From assembly GCA_965215755.1 (NCBI GenBank), contig OZ244119.1, positions 2,976,001 through 3,040,000 on the forward strand: a DNA stretch of 64,000 nt, written 5' to 3'. Each line of letters begins with the position of its first letter. Position 1 is the stretch's first letter. The translations under genes and the position numbers were made by a program. The notes beneath the pieces were generated by a model. That model ran no database searches. It saw nothing but the letters and a program-made list of their open reading frames with translations, and had not been told where the DNA came from. Below, piece after piece: positions 17,792 to 25,543 of this stretch. This DNA is from Tectiglobus sp965215755 (GTDB lineage Bacteria; Pseudomonadota; Alphaproteobacteria; Rhizobiales; Hyphomicrobiaceae).

Positions 17792-18900
17792 ATGCTCAGC
17801 TCCAAAAGGTTGTTTTCGCTTTGCCTGATCTTGCTGGTGGTGGTGCTCAATCCGTGATGCTCAACCTTGCCGGTGCCTTGGACCAGGAGCTGTTCCAGAC
17901 AGAGCTTTTGATAGCTGGTCGTGACATGACATTCGGCGATCGTGTGCCTGAATGGATTACCGTGGAATCTGGTGGCTTTGCTCAGTTACGAAACGGCCTG
18001 CCTTGGCTAGTCAAGAAAATTCGATCAAGAAGGCCTGATGTAGTTGTCTCGGTGATGGGTTATCTAAATCTCTCACTCCTGGCTCTTCGCCGGTTTCTGC
18101 CTCGGCATACCCGACTAGTTGTACGCGAGGCAAATTCTTTGGACGCAACATTGCGAGAGCTCCCAAAGCTGATGCGGAACCTAGATCCGTATCGCCGCCT
18201 CTATCCCAAAGCCGATGCCATCATCGCGCCGACAACAATCATTGCGGATCAGATTCGCTCTGCTGCGCCGGGGGCAACAAGGTGCGTCTACATAATTCAA
18301 AACCCGGTTGATCAGAAAAATGTGCGCACGCGCGCAGCAATGCCACAACGAATTGAAGGCGACGGATTGCGGCTGGTTGCAGCCGGAAGACTCACTCATC
18401 AAAAGGGATTTGATCGCTTGCTTGAAATGGCTAGTCGGCTGCCGAAGTCGAGCCGCATTGAGGTGTTTGGCGAGGGCGCTGAGCGTGTATCGCTGCAGGA
18501 CAGAGCACAGGCTCTGGCTCTCAATGAGCAAGTGACATTCCGGGGCTTCACTCACGACCTCGCGAGTTGGATCGCTGGTGCCGATGCATTCCTTCTTCCC
18601 TCACGCTGGGAGGGCTTGCCGAATGTCGTGCTCGAAAGCCTTGCAGTTGGCACTCCAGCAGTTATTTCAGACGAGGCAGCGGCAGACGATCTTGTCCGCA
18701 ATGCCAAGCCTAGTAGCGTTACCTCGGTGACCGTGGGAGATGCATTCTTGAAGGCAATAGAAAAGTTGACACCAATGGTATCAACGCCCAGTTCACCGAG
18801 AACGTCATTGTTACCAGGTTGTTATCATGCGGACCATGTTGCAGCCTTGTGGTCGGAACTGCTTTCATCGCCAGAACGTGTCGGATCAGAACAACAATGA
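17788..18900 (+). CDS. Glycosyltransferase family 4
   Basis: A 370-residue GT-B enzyme opening with LPDLAGGGAQSVMLNLAGAL, the glycine-rich loop of family 4, and ending with LLPSRWEGLPNVVLESLAVGTPAVIS as donor site. VAAGRLTHQKGFDRLL marks the linker to the second Rossmann domain. The ATG at 17788 is chosen because it forms an ATGA overlap with the preceding stop; an earlier TTG would give a 40-base overlap and a non-family N terminus. Confidence 0.88.
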   Translation: MNAQLQKVVFALPDLAGGGAQSVMLNLAGALDQELFQTELLIAGRDMTFGDRVPEWITVESGGFAQLRNGLPWLVKKIRSRRPDVVVSVMGYLNLSLLALRRFLPRHTRLVVREANSLDATLRELPKLMRNLDPYRRLYPKADAIIAPTTIIADQIRSAAPGATRCVYIIQNPVDQKNVRTRAAMPQRIEGDGLRLVAAGRLTHQKGFDRLLEMASRLPKSSRIEVFGEGAERVSLQDRAQALALNEQVTFRGFTHDLASWIAGADAFLLPSRWEGLPNVVLESLAVGTPAVISDEAAADDLVRNAKPSSVTSVTVGDAFLKAIEKLTPMVSTPSSPRTSLLPGCYHADHVAALWSELLSSPERVGSEQQ

Positions 18901-18977
18901 GCGTCGAATGGTCAGCAAGCGACGACGTCTGTTTCAACACCTGTTGCTGCTAACTGAGGAGAGAATATATACTGTTC

Positions 18978-19865
18978 ATGACAAAACTCTCCTACCTAAT
19001 GGCGTTAACGCCGATCGAGACTTGGCGCATTGCAAGAAGCAAGCTACCCTATTTTCGAAGTGGTCCCTCCTGGACACCCCACGAGCTGATGTCGTCTTCC
19101 AAGCACGCCAGAGGAATTCGCTTCGCTGAACTGCTGCAACGTCAAGAGGCCATCGCGGCCAGAAATATGACCTGGCAACCCATCGCGTTCGAAGGAAAAC
19201 GCGTTGTTGAAATTGGATGCGGTCCGCTTGGTGGGTTCGGCCCGTTGGCACTCTACCGTGGCGCTGAGACGTTTGAGAGTGCGGAGCCCGAATGGGATCC
19301 AGACTTACTGTTTGATCCAGTCGTCGTCGAGAAATATCTGCGTGTCTTTCATGCCGATCTCACCGCCTTGTATGGTGAACGAGCAAGCTTTGATCAGTTT
19401 CTCAAATTGCTCAAGGAGCGGTTGCATATCACGCGAACCGGGTTTGAATCTGCACCCATAGAGCACCCGGTTGACGTTGTCCTGTCGCAGTCGGTGCTAG
19501 AACACGTTTTTCCGTTGGACGGCATCGTCCGAAAGCTCGCAGAGATTCAGTCGCCAGAAACACAGTTCCTCCACCTTGTCGACTTCGGGAATCACTACCC
19601 GACCGAAAATCCTTTTGAGGGCCTCTATGATGTCCCGGCGCATGACTACATTGCTAAGCGCGGCAGGGCGATCAATTGTTTGCGTATGAGCGATATGGCC
19701 CAGGCATTCGAGGCAGTCGGAATCGCGGCAAAAGTTATACCTTCGCGCGTTGTCAGCGCTCTTTACCCGGGAGAAATTCATTCTTGGTGGCAAGACAAGT
19801 ACGAAGCTGAAGATCTGACAACACAGCTCAGTTTGATCGCCGGCCCAATAAATGCTTCGCGGTGA
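18978..19865 (+). CDS. Class I SAM-dependent methyltransferase-like protein
   Basis: A 295-residue protein with VVEIGCGPLGGFG near 75-87, the SAM-binding motif I of class I methyltransferases. The following acidic segment ESAEPEWDPDLL is likely motif II, and DVVLSQSVLEHVF near 164-176 the motif IV/post-motif region. It probably methylates a sugar hydroxyl or carboxyl group of the glycan. Seventy-seven non-coding bases separate it from the glycosyltransferase, so a separate ribosome site is used. Confidence 0.78.
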   Translation: MTKLSYLMALTPIETWRIARSKLPYFRSGPSWTPHELMSSSKHARGIRFAELLQRQEAIAARNMTWQPIAFEGKRVVEIGCGPLGGFGPLALYRGAETFESAEPEWDPDLLFDPVVVEKYLRVFHADLTALYGERASFDQFLKLLKERLHITRTGFESAPIEHPVDVVLSQSVLEHVFPLDGIVRKLAEIQSPETQFLHLVDFGNHYPTENPFEGLYDVPAHDYIAKRGRAINCLRMSDMAQAFEAVGIAAKVIPSRVVSALYPGEIHSWWQDKYEAEDLTTQLSLIAGPINASR

Positions 19866-19904
19866 GGCGGCTGAAAATCTGATCCTAACTACTCTGGCCA
19901 TGCA

Positions 19905-21029
19905 TTGAAAGTCATTCACGTCATTCCCAGTCTCGCCGTCGGCGGCGCTGAAATGTGCCTTACAAAGCTCGTTACTACTCCACGCGTGAATGCTCCCGAA
20001 GTGATTGTTGTAAGTTTGCTACCGCACACTCATTCTCACTTCGAACGAGCCTTGCAGAGCGCACAGATCAGATACGAAGCCATCGGCATCCGTGGTGCCA
20101 AAGATTTGCCGAGAGCTGTTGCTTATCTTGCGAGACTCATAAGATCTGAGAAACCGGACTGCGTACAAAGCTGGCTCTATTACGGCGACTTGATCGCGAC
20201 ACTTGGATTGTTGCTCAGCGGGAGACGAAAGAAAACGCGCCTCTATTGGGGCATCCGCTGTTCTGATCTGGACATTGGGCAGTACGGCCGCCAGCTCAAG
20301 TTTGCGATCAATGCATGCGCGAAACTCTCTCGACTCCCTGATGCTATTATTGCCAACTCAAATGCAGGGCGAGATGTCCACGCCAAACTTGGTTATCAAC
20401 GAAACAAGCTCACCGTCATTCACAATGGCATAGATGTTGACTTGTTTACACCGATGCCGGTCACCGACTTTACGACTAGTTTTCTATCGGACAAAAAGAG
20501 GCCAGTGGTTGGCATTGCGGGGCGCGTCGATCCGCAAAAGGACTATCCCACCTTTCTACGCGTTGTCGACCAATTGCCAGAGGTCAACTTTATTGCTGCC
20601 GGCAAGGACACGCCTTCCCTTCCCATACGGGAAAATTTGGAGTTGATCGGGATTTGCGAGGACATGCCTGGGTTTCTGGCGGCGCTCGATCTTTTTGTGT
20701 CCAGCTCAGCCTTCGGTGAGGGGTTCCCTAATGTTGTCGCAGAGGCCATGGCCTGTGGCACAGCAGTTGTAACCACGAATGTCGGCGATGCCGCGACCAT
20801 CGTTGCAGACACTGGTCTCGTCTGCGAAGTTGGAGATGCAGACTGTTTGGCAGATCATATTTCTGCATTGCTGAACGAACCCGATTCTGAACGACTAGGA
20901 CGAGGCGCAAAGGCCCGCAACCGGATCGCGGACAAATTCAGCCTGGACAGCATGATCGAGGCATTTGATCAGCTTTACCTCCAAGGTATCGTTTCCAACG
21001 CTTCTGATAATGCACAAGAAGCGGCCTAA
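19905..21029 (+). CDS. Glycosyltransferase family 4
   Basis: A GT-B enzyme of 374 residues: HVIPSLAVGGAEMCL at the start, GIAGRVDPQKDYPTFL in the middle and SSAFGEGFPNVVAEAMACGTAVVTT as the donor-site motif. The start is TTG, which places the protein start exactly at the family consensus (MKVIHVIPSL). Third of three GT4 genes in this part of the locus, which suggests a repeat unit with at least three linkages made here. Confidence 0.88.
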   Translation: MKVIHVIPSLAVGGAEMCLTKLVTTPRVNAPEVIVVSLLPHTHSHFERALQSAQIRYEAIGIRGAKDLPRAVAYLARLIRSEKPDCVQSWLYYGDLIATLGLLLSGRRKKTRLYWGIRCSDLDIGQYGRQLKFAINACAKLSRLPDAIIANSNAGRDVHAKLGYQRNKLTVIHNGIDVDLFTPMPVTDFTTSFLSDKKRPVVGIAGRVDPQKDYPTFLRVVDQLPEVNFIAAGKDTPSLPIRENLELIGICEDMPGFLAALDLFVSSSAFGEGFPNVVAEAMACGTAVVTTNVGDAATIVADTGLVCEVGDADCLADHISALLNEPDSERLGRGAKARNRIADKFSLDSMIEAFDQLYLQGIVSNASDNAQEAA

Positions 21030-21126
21030 GCCGGTTCGCTCTTGGATTGCAATCAGCGGTCATTCTTATCGTTCAATCTGACAAGTGAAGTGAAGCGACC
21101 CGCTCGCTCGGCAGTGGAAAAGACTG

Positions 21127-21759
21127 ATGTTGACAAAACCCAAACTAGAAACCGAATTGGATATCTTGGAACAGCTTGAGGGCGGTTCGATCACCAGTCA
21201 GTTATCACTCTCGAAGCGCATATCCGTGTCAGTGGGTTTTGTGAATGCGCTTCTGAAACGAGCCATCCAGAAAGGCTTTGTCAAAGTGTCTTCGGCACCC
21301 AGAAAAAGGTATGCCTACTATGTCACGCCGCAGGGGTTTCGGGAAAAGTCACGACTGGTCGCAGAGTATCTCGATACTTCCTTGCAGTTCTTTCGTAGGG
21401 CACGAGCCGAATACCGCTCGCTGTTTGAGAATGCGTCGTCATCAGCCGTTTCTAAGTATGTGTTGGCGGGCAGTGGCGAACTGACCGAAATTGCTTTGTT
21501 GGCAGCAAACGAAACTGATAGCTCCGTCATTGGAATATTCGACCCGATGGCTAAGTCTGACAAGTTGTTAGGAATACCGGTATTTCATGGATTGCAGCAA
21601 ATTGATCCACACGCAACGCTTGTTGTTACTGAAAGCAGCCAGCCGCAGGCGCTCTACGACGAGCTAAGGCTCAGCTATGCTGGCGACAGAATTCTGGCTC
21701 CCAGGTTTCTGCGTGTCATCGAGCACATTCGCGAAGAACAAGGTAATGCTGCAGAGTAG
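21127..21759 (+). CDS. EPS-associated MarR-like winged-helix regulator with Rossmann-like C-terminal domain
   Basis: A 210-residue protein. Residues 1-75 form a winged helix (LETELDILEQLEGG, SVSVGFVNALLKRAIQKGFV, wing with APRKRYAYYVTPQG), as in the EPS-associated MarR-type regulators. A helical linker follows, then residues 110-205 (YVLAGSGELTEIALLA, SVIGIFDPMA, GIPVFHGLQ) resemble the small Rossmann domain at the N terminus of PglD-type sugar acetyltransferases. It may sense a nucleotide sugar and control the locus. Its placement among the glycan genes on the same strand supports local regulation. Confidence 0.75.
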   Translation: MLTKPKLETELDILEQLEGGSITSQLSLSKRISVSVGFVNALLKRAIQKGFVKVSSAPRKRYAYYVTPQGFREKSRLVAEYLDTSLQFFRRARAEYRSLFENASSSAVSKYVLAGSGELTEIALLAANETDSSVIGIFDPMAKSDKLLGIPVFHGLQQIDPHATLVVTESSQPQALYDELRLSYAGDRILAPRFLRVIEHIREEQGNAAE

Positions 21760-21831
21760 ACTAGTTTTCAACAATCTCAACATTCAGCTTGTTGTTGTCG
21801 TGACGCTCGCAATTGGATTCTTGGAGCTCTT

Positions 21832-21972
21832 ATGAATTGGAACGGAAGAACAGCCTTGTTACCGGCGCGGATGGCTTCATTGGCTCCTATCTCGTCTAGC
21901 GCCTTGTGCGCGAAAGCGCCGACATCAGAGCCTTTGCATCTGTAGTTGCTCAGCTTCTGGGTTGGTTGAATA
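21832..21972 (+). pseudogene. Truncated relic of the LegB-like dehydratase gene (copy of 27385 onward)
   Basis: The first 22 bases (ATGAATTGGAAC...) are identical to the start of the intact gene at 27385, and similarity continues for about 140 bases and also upstream over the ribosome site. One base is missing after ..GGAAGAACAG, which shifts the frame, and a TAG follows a short way on when the original frame is restored. Nothing of the rest of the gene is present. Confidence 0.88.
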
Positions 21973-22060
21973 TGTCCATCGGCATCCTGCTCTGATCCGG
22001 GCAATCGTGCGTGTGGTATTGTCAACAAACCTCATACCTAAAGGCATGCCGGTAGATAGA

Positions 22061-23089
22061 TTAAATGGCCTGCGTTATCATTGGAGAGACATTCCAGATC
22101 GTGTCTGCAGCTAGTCGATCGCTTCTCACCAGCAGCTTGGCGGCCCCTTCCCTCGGTTCATTGGTCTCATCCTTCGGCGAAAGGCTTGCTGCTGTTGATG
22201 CAAGCAAGCCATTGTTTGCGATGCAACGTAGGCTCACCGATACAGGAGCGGCATGCGCAAAGGTTTCGCAAAGTTTTCTTAGGGCCTCCAGCCACATTTG
22301 CGGCTCCTCCGTTTGAAGAGCGAAATGCTCAATCGCAACAGCAACTGCTCCAAGTCGTGATTGTGTCCGCCAGGCTGCGACACCAGTTACATCTCCAACC
22401 GAAAAAACGCACGTGCCGCGTTTCGCATAAGGGTGTTCAGCTAGCCGCCAACGAAAGTATTCAGCATGATTGGCAACGTTCACCGATCCAGCCGGGTTTG
22501 ACATTTGACCAAGGGCCCTTTCGAACTCAGGGTAGTCGGAACCTAGCACGTTAAAATCATCATGCGACCTAAGTTTAAGCGCGCGAGCTGCGTGTGGAGT
22601 GTTCAGCGCTTTGGCGGCAAGCCGTCGGACAAAGTAACCTATCGTCAACCGCAATCGGTAGCTATGCCAAGTGCCAACTTCGTAGTAGCCAAGCCGCTTC
22701 CGAACCGCGAGAGGTGCTCCTTTACCGGATGTCGTGAATATCGCATCATAGGTCTGCAACAGCTCTCTTAGCAGCTGGGCCTCAAAGACATGATACGGAA
22801 ACTTTCCGCGAAATTCTGGATGAACCATTGTATTTTCGGTTCTTGCCGCTCGGCAAATCTGCCCTTGATACATTAACGGAACGGGCACAACACCATGATG
22901 ACCGACGAGACGTTTGGACTTCTTTTCTAAAATGACCCAGGAAGGGGCAGGTCCTTCAAAGCAATTGAGCCACTCCCATTCAAACTTGGCGCGCGTCCTT
23001 ATTCTTCCTGTTAGCAGCTGGTATAGATCATTTAGATCCTGCATATCCGACGGCTCTGTTCGTCGGACTTGGAAATCACCAATCGACAT
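22061..23089 (-). CDS. GNAT family acyltransferase
   Basis: A 342-residue protein on the opposite strand to its neighbours. Residues 5-150 read as a GNAT domain (VRRTEPSDMQDLNDLY, WVILEKKSKRLVGHHGVVP, ENTMVHPEFRGKFPYHVFEAQLL with the R-G-K acetyl-CoA loop, RKRLGYYEVGTWH); the remaining half may be a second, degenerate GNAT fold. The ATG at 23089 is chosen since AGGGGAG lies four bases upstream; a TTG fifteen bases earlier includes the ribosome site itself. A relic of its 3' end lies at 11852. Likely acylates a sugar amine, substrate unknown. Confidence 0.78.
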   Translation of the reverse strand: MSIGDFQVRRTEPSDMQDLNDLYQLLTGRIRTRAKFEWEWLNCFEGPAPSWVILEKKSKRLVGHHGVVPVPLMYQGQICRAARTENTMVHPEFRGKFPYHVFEAQLLRELLQTYDAIFTTSGKGAPLAVRKRLGYYEVGTWHSYRLRLTIGYFVRRLAAKALNTPHAARALKLRSHDDFNVLGSDYPEFERALGQMSNPAGSVNVANHAEYFRWRLAEHPYAKRGTCVFSVGDVTGVAAWRTQSRLGAVAVAIEHFALQTEEPQMWLEALRKLCETFAHAAPVSVSLRCIANNGLLASTAASLSPKDETNEPREGAAKLLVRSDRLAADTIWNVSPMITQAI

Positions 23090-23218
23090 TTCACTCCCCT
23101 GCAATGATCTACAGTTAGGCAGACCATCAAACCGTTGTTAGGATCATTAAAACCACAATCCTGATCGCGCGAACAGTGATTGCTTTGGTGCCATTGGCGT
23201 CGTGTGGACTCGCATTCT

Positions 23219-23225
23219 GGAGGAG
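23219..23225 (+). promoter_or_regulatory. Ribosome binding site fixing a GTG start
   Basis: GGAGGAG eight bases before GTG 23234; it argues against the ATG at 23180, which lies upstream of it. Confidence 0.75.
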
Positions 23226-23233
23226 ATTGGCTA

Positions 23234-23881
23234 GTGAAACAGTATCTGAGACCATTTCCCATGTCGTTCCTCGGCGAAAGAGAGTACGTTCACTCAACAA
23301 CGCTCTTTGCAAGTCTTATGCTAGGACTAGAAGAGGTGGGGTTTGACTGGAATAGCGTTGTCAGATATCGCATCCCGAAGCTCATCGTTCACGGAGGTCG
23401 ATGGCAGTTGATACCAGATGCCAATCGAGAGACTGTACCTGCCGACTATTCAGCTGCACTGGATATGAGCGCCTCGTCCGGTAGTCATACCGCTTATTTC
23501 GTTGAGGATGGTTCAGAGATAACAACACGGTGTCCCGAGCAAGACTTCCCGATCAGAGAATTAACGTATCAAGGACCTTTCTCAGGATCGATTGCTTTGG
23601 CGTCGGTAAGGCATATGTCGGACTTTTTCCGCACACTAGTCGAAGCCAATAAGAGACTACACAGTAAGGAACTTACGGATAGAGCAACCACGACTTCGGG
23701 TATTCGCTTCATATACGTAGAGAATTTACCGCGGCTTACTTCGTGGCTCAATTCAGACGAGCAACGGCTTTGCATTAGACATGTTGGCTTGAGAGCAGCT
23801 GGTGATAGAACTTATACTCTGAACACAGTAAATATCGTCGGCGCCAAAGGCGGAGTGACGAAGATTTGTTTTTCGTACTAA
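23234..23881 (+). CDS. Uncharacterised protein next to KASIII/ACP module
   Basis: A 215-residue protein that I do not recognise. It is soluble, without signal peptide or membrane segment. It opens MKQYLRPFPMSFLGEREYVHSTTLF and has a mixed alpha/beta pattern with IRELTYQGPFSGSIALAS and the HVGLRAAGDRTYTLN segment near the end. GTG start supported by a very strong ribosome site. It lies 395 bases upstream of a ketosynthase and carrier protein gene on the same strand, so a role as an acyl-handling enzyme (for example dehydratase- or thioesterase-like) is conceivable but not shown by any motif. Confidence 0.6.
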   Translation: MKQYLRPFPMSFLGEREYVHSTTLFASLMLGLEEVGFDWNSVVRYRIPKLIVHGGRWQLIPDANRETVPADYSAALDMSASSGSHTAYFVEDGSEITTRCPEQDFPIRELTYQGPFSGSIALASVRHMSDFFRTLVEANKRLHSKELTDRATTTSGIRFIYVENLPRLTSWLNSDEQRLCIRHVGLRAAGDRTYTLNTVNIVGAKGGVTKICFSY

Positions 23882-24276
23882 GAGGGAGCAAACCGATGGC
23901 TGCACAGGGCTTGACTATGGTAGCTTATCGGCTGCGCGTTCGATATTCAATATGAAACGAGGCTCTCCGATGTATGATCTAGTCCATGACTTTCACAGGT
24001 CATGTGAGTTCGTTGCAGCAGCTCGTGAATTTTGAGGCGATGATCGACAGCAACTTGTGCTTGAGAGAGCAGGCGCTGGAGGCAAGGCTGAAATATCACC
24101 CTTAAATGCTCCTGCTTTTTATCAAAGCCACTCCAAAAATCTTGAGCGGACAGCCAGACTTAACGTACCTGTGAGACGCTACGCTCATAGGGAGCAGCTA
24201 TAGCTTGCACAAGAAGCTGCTAGCTACGACATGAGCGTGCGTCACCGATTCTAGAGTAAAGGCATTCGAAACAAAC
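23882..24276 (+). other. Intergenic region with one coding-like small frame
   Basis: No established gene. A 39-codon frame at 23986-24105 (ATG to TAA) ends QQLVNFEAMIDSNLCLREQALEARLKYHP, which looks more protein-like than chance, but it has no clear ribosome site. A short inverted repeat CATGAC/GTCATG overlaps its beginning (about 23985-24004). The promoter of the KASIII gene is expected here. Confidence 0.35.
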
Positions 24277-25263
24277 ATGCCAACACAAGGCCAAATCAAC
24301 GAGCCCACAATCCAAGCTTTGGAGATATACTTGCCTGACAGAGTGGTCAGTAACGATGAACTCCTTGAAACATTTGATTTCTCAAAGGACTTCCTCGACA
24401 AGAAAGTTGGATTTACTGAGAGACGGATTGCTGGGCCGGACCAGGGCGTGGCGGACATGGCAACGCAAGCAGGACGTCAGCTTTTGAAACAGGTCGGACT
24501 TGATCCGCAAGAAATAGGAGCGGTCATTGTCGTCACTCAGAACCCGGATTATAAGCTGCCAACAACTGCAAACTTGGTGCAACACGAACTAGGTCTGGCC
24601 AGCTCATGTCTTGCATTTGACATCAACCAGGGCTGTTCCGGATTTGTTATCGGCTTAGCTACCTTGAAGTCATTGATGGTCCAGAACCAGATGCGTTACG
24701 GGCTGCTTCTGACCTCGGATGCTTACTCCAAAGTCATGGATCCCAATGATCGCAATACCGTTCCTCTTTTTGGCGACGGAGCAGCTGCCACCCTCCTCAG
24801 CGACCATGGTAACGGTTTGATCGGAGCATTTGAGTTTGGAAGCGACGGTTCAGGTGGAAAGCATCTTATTGTTCCCGGTGGGGGCAGCCTGCGGCCATTG
24901 CAAATTCCAGAAGGTGATAATGCGCTCTATATGAACGGTCGCGAGATCTACAATTTTGCAGTTCGCCGCGTACCACAGGCAATCAAGAACTGCTTGAGAT
25001 TGAATGGGTTGGACGTGAAGGATGTTGATCTTTTTGTCGTTCACCAGGCGAGTGCCTTTATGGTGGAAGCTTTGGCAAAGGCTCTTGGCGTGGAGCCAGA
25101 GAAGATGCCATTTATGCTAAGTGATTGTGGGAATACCGTGTCCGCAACATTGCCAATGACACTTCACAAACTTGGTGGTCCAACGGCACTGGCTGGCAAG
25201 ACCGTTTTGCTTGCTGGATTTGGTGTCGGGCTCTCCTGGGCGGCAACAACGGTAAACTTCTAG
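24277..25263 (+). CDS. 3-oxoacyl-ACP synthase III-like ketosynthase (KASIII)
   Basis: Thiolase-fold condensing enzyme of 328 residues with the complete KASIII triad: Cys120 in DINQGCSGF, His256 in VVHQASAF and Asn286 in SDCGNTVSA. It would join an acyl-CoA (or another acyl donor) to a substrate on the carrier protein encoded next, or transfer an acyl group. As it lies inside a glycan locus with its own ACP, it more likely makes a special acyl substituent than serving bulk fatty acid synthesis, though the latter cannot be excluded. Confidence 0.88.
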   Translation: MPTQGQINEPTIQALEIYLPDRVVSNDELLETFDFSKDFLDKKVGFTERRIAGPDQGVADMATQAGRQLLKQVGLDPQEIGAVIVVTQNPDYKLPTTANLVQHELGLASSCLAFDINQGCSGFVIGLATLKSLMVQNQMRYGLLLTSDAYSKVMDPNDRNTVPLFGDGAAATLLSDHGNGLIGAFEFGSDGSGGKHLIVPGGGSLRPLQIPEGDNALYMNGREIYNFAVRRVPQAIKNCLRLNGLDVKDVDLFVVHQASAFMVEALAKALGVEPEKMPFMLSDCGNTVSATLPMTLHKLGGPTALAGKTVLLAGFGVGLSWAATTVNF

Positions 25264-25272
25264 GAGGAAGAC

Positions 25273-25512
25273 TTGAGCGACACAAGTGAATTGATTATCC
25301 AAGTCGTGCAAGAAAAGCATGCCTTGTCGGTACCGGTAACGGCTGAGAGTTCATTGACCGACCTCGGCCTAGATTCGCTCGACATCATCAATATTCTCTT
25401 CACTCTCGAAGAGAAAACTGGAGTTAAGATCCCTGATGAGGCTATCGCAGAAGAAGAGCTGGATACAATAACAGAATTCGCTGCCTACATTGACCAGCAC
25501 CGTGCAAGCTAG
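25273..25512 (+). CDS. Acyl carrier protein
   Basis: A 79-residue carrier protein with the motif DLGLDSLDII, attachment serine Ser35, and the acidic helix 2 and 3 pattern (LFTLEEKTGVKIPDEAI). TTG start five bases after a strong AGGAGG site that overlaps the stop of the ketosynthase. Unlike the first carrier in this window (LDSFG, DltC-like), this one has the LDSLD form of fatty-acid and polyketide ACPs. Confidence 0.9.
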   Translation: MSDTSELIIQVVQEKHALSVPVTAESSLTDLGLDSLDIINILFTLEEKTGVKIPDEAIAEEELDTITEFAAYIDQHRAS

Positions 25513-25543
25513 TACCTGCGCACCACTCCTTTGCCGTTTGGCA

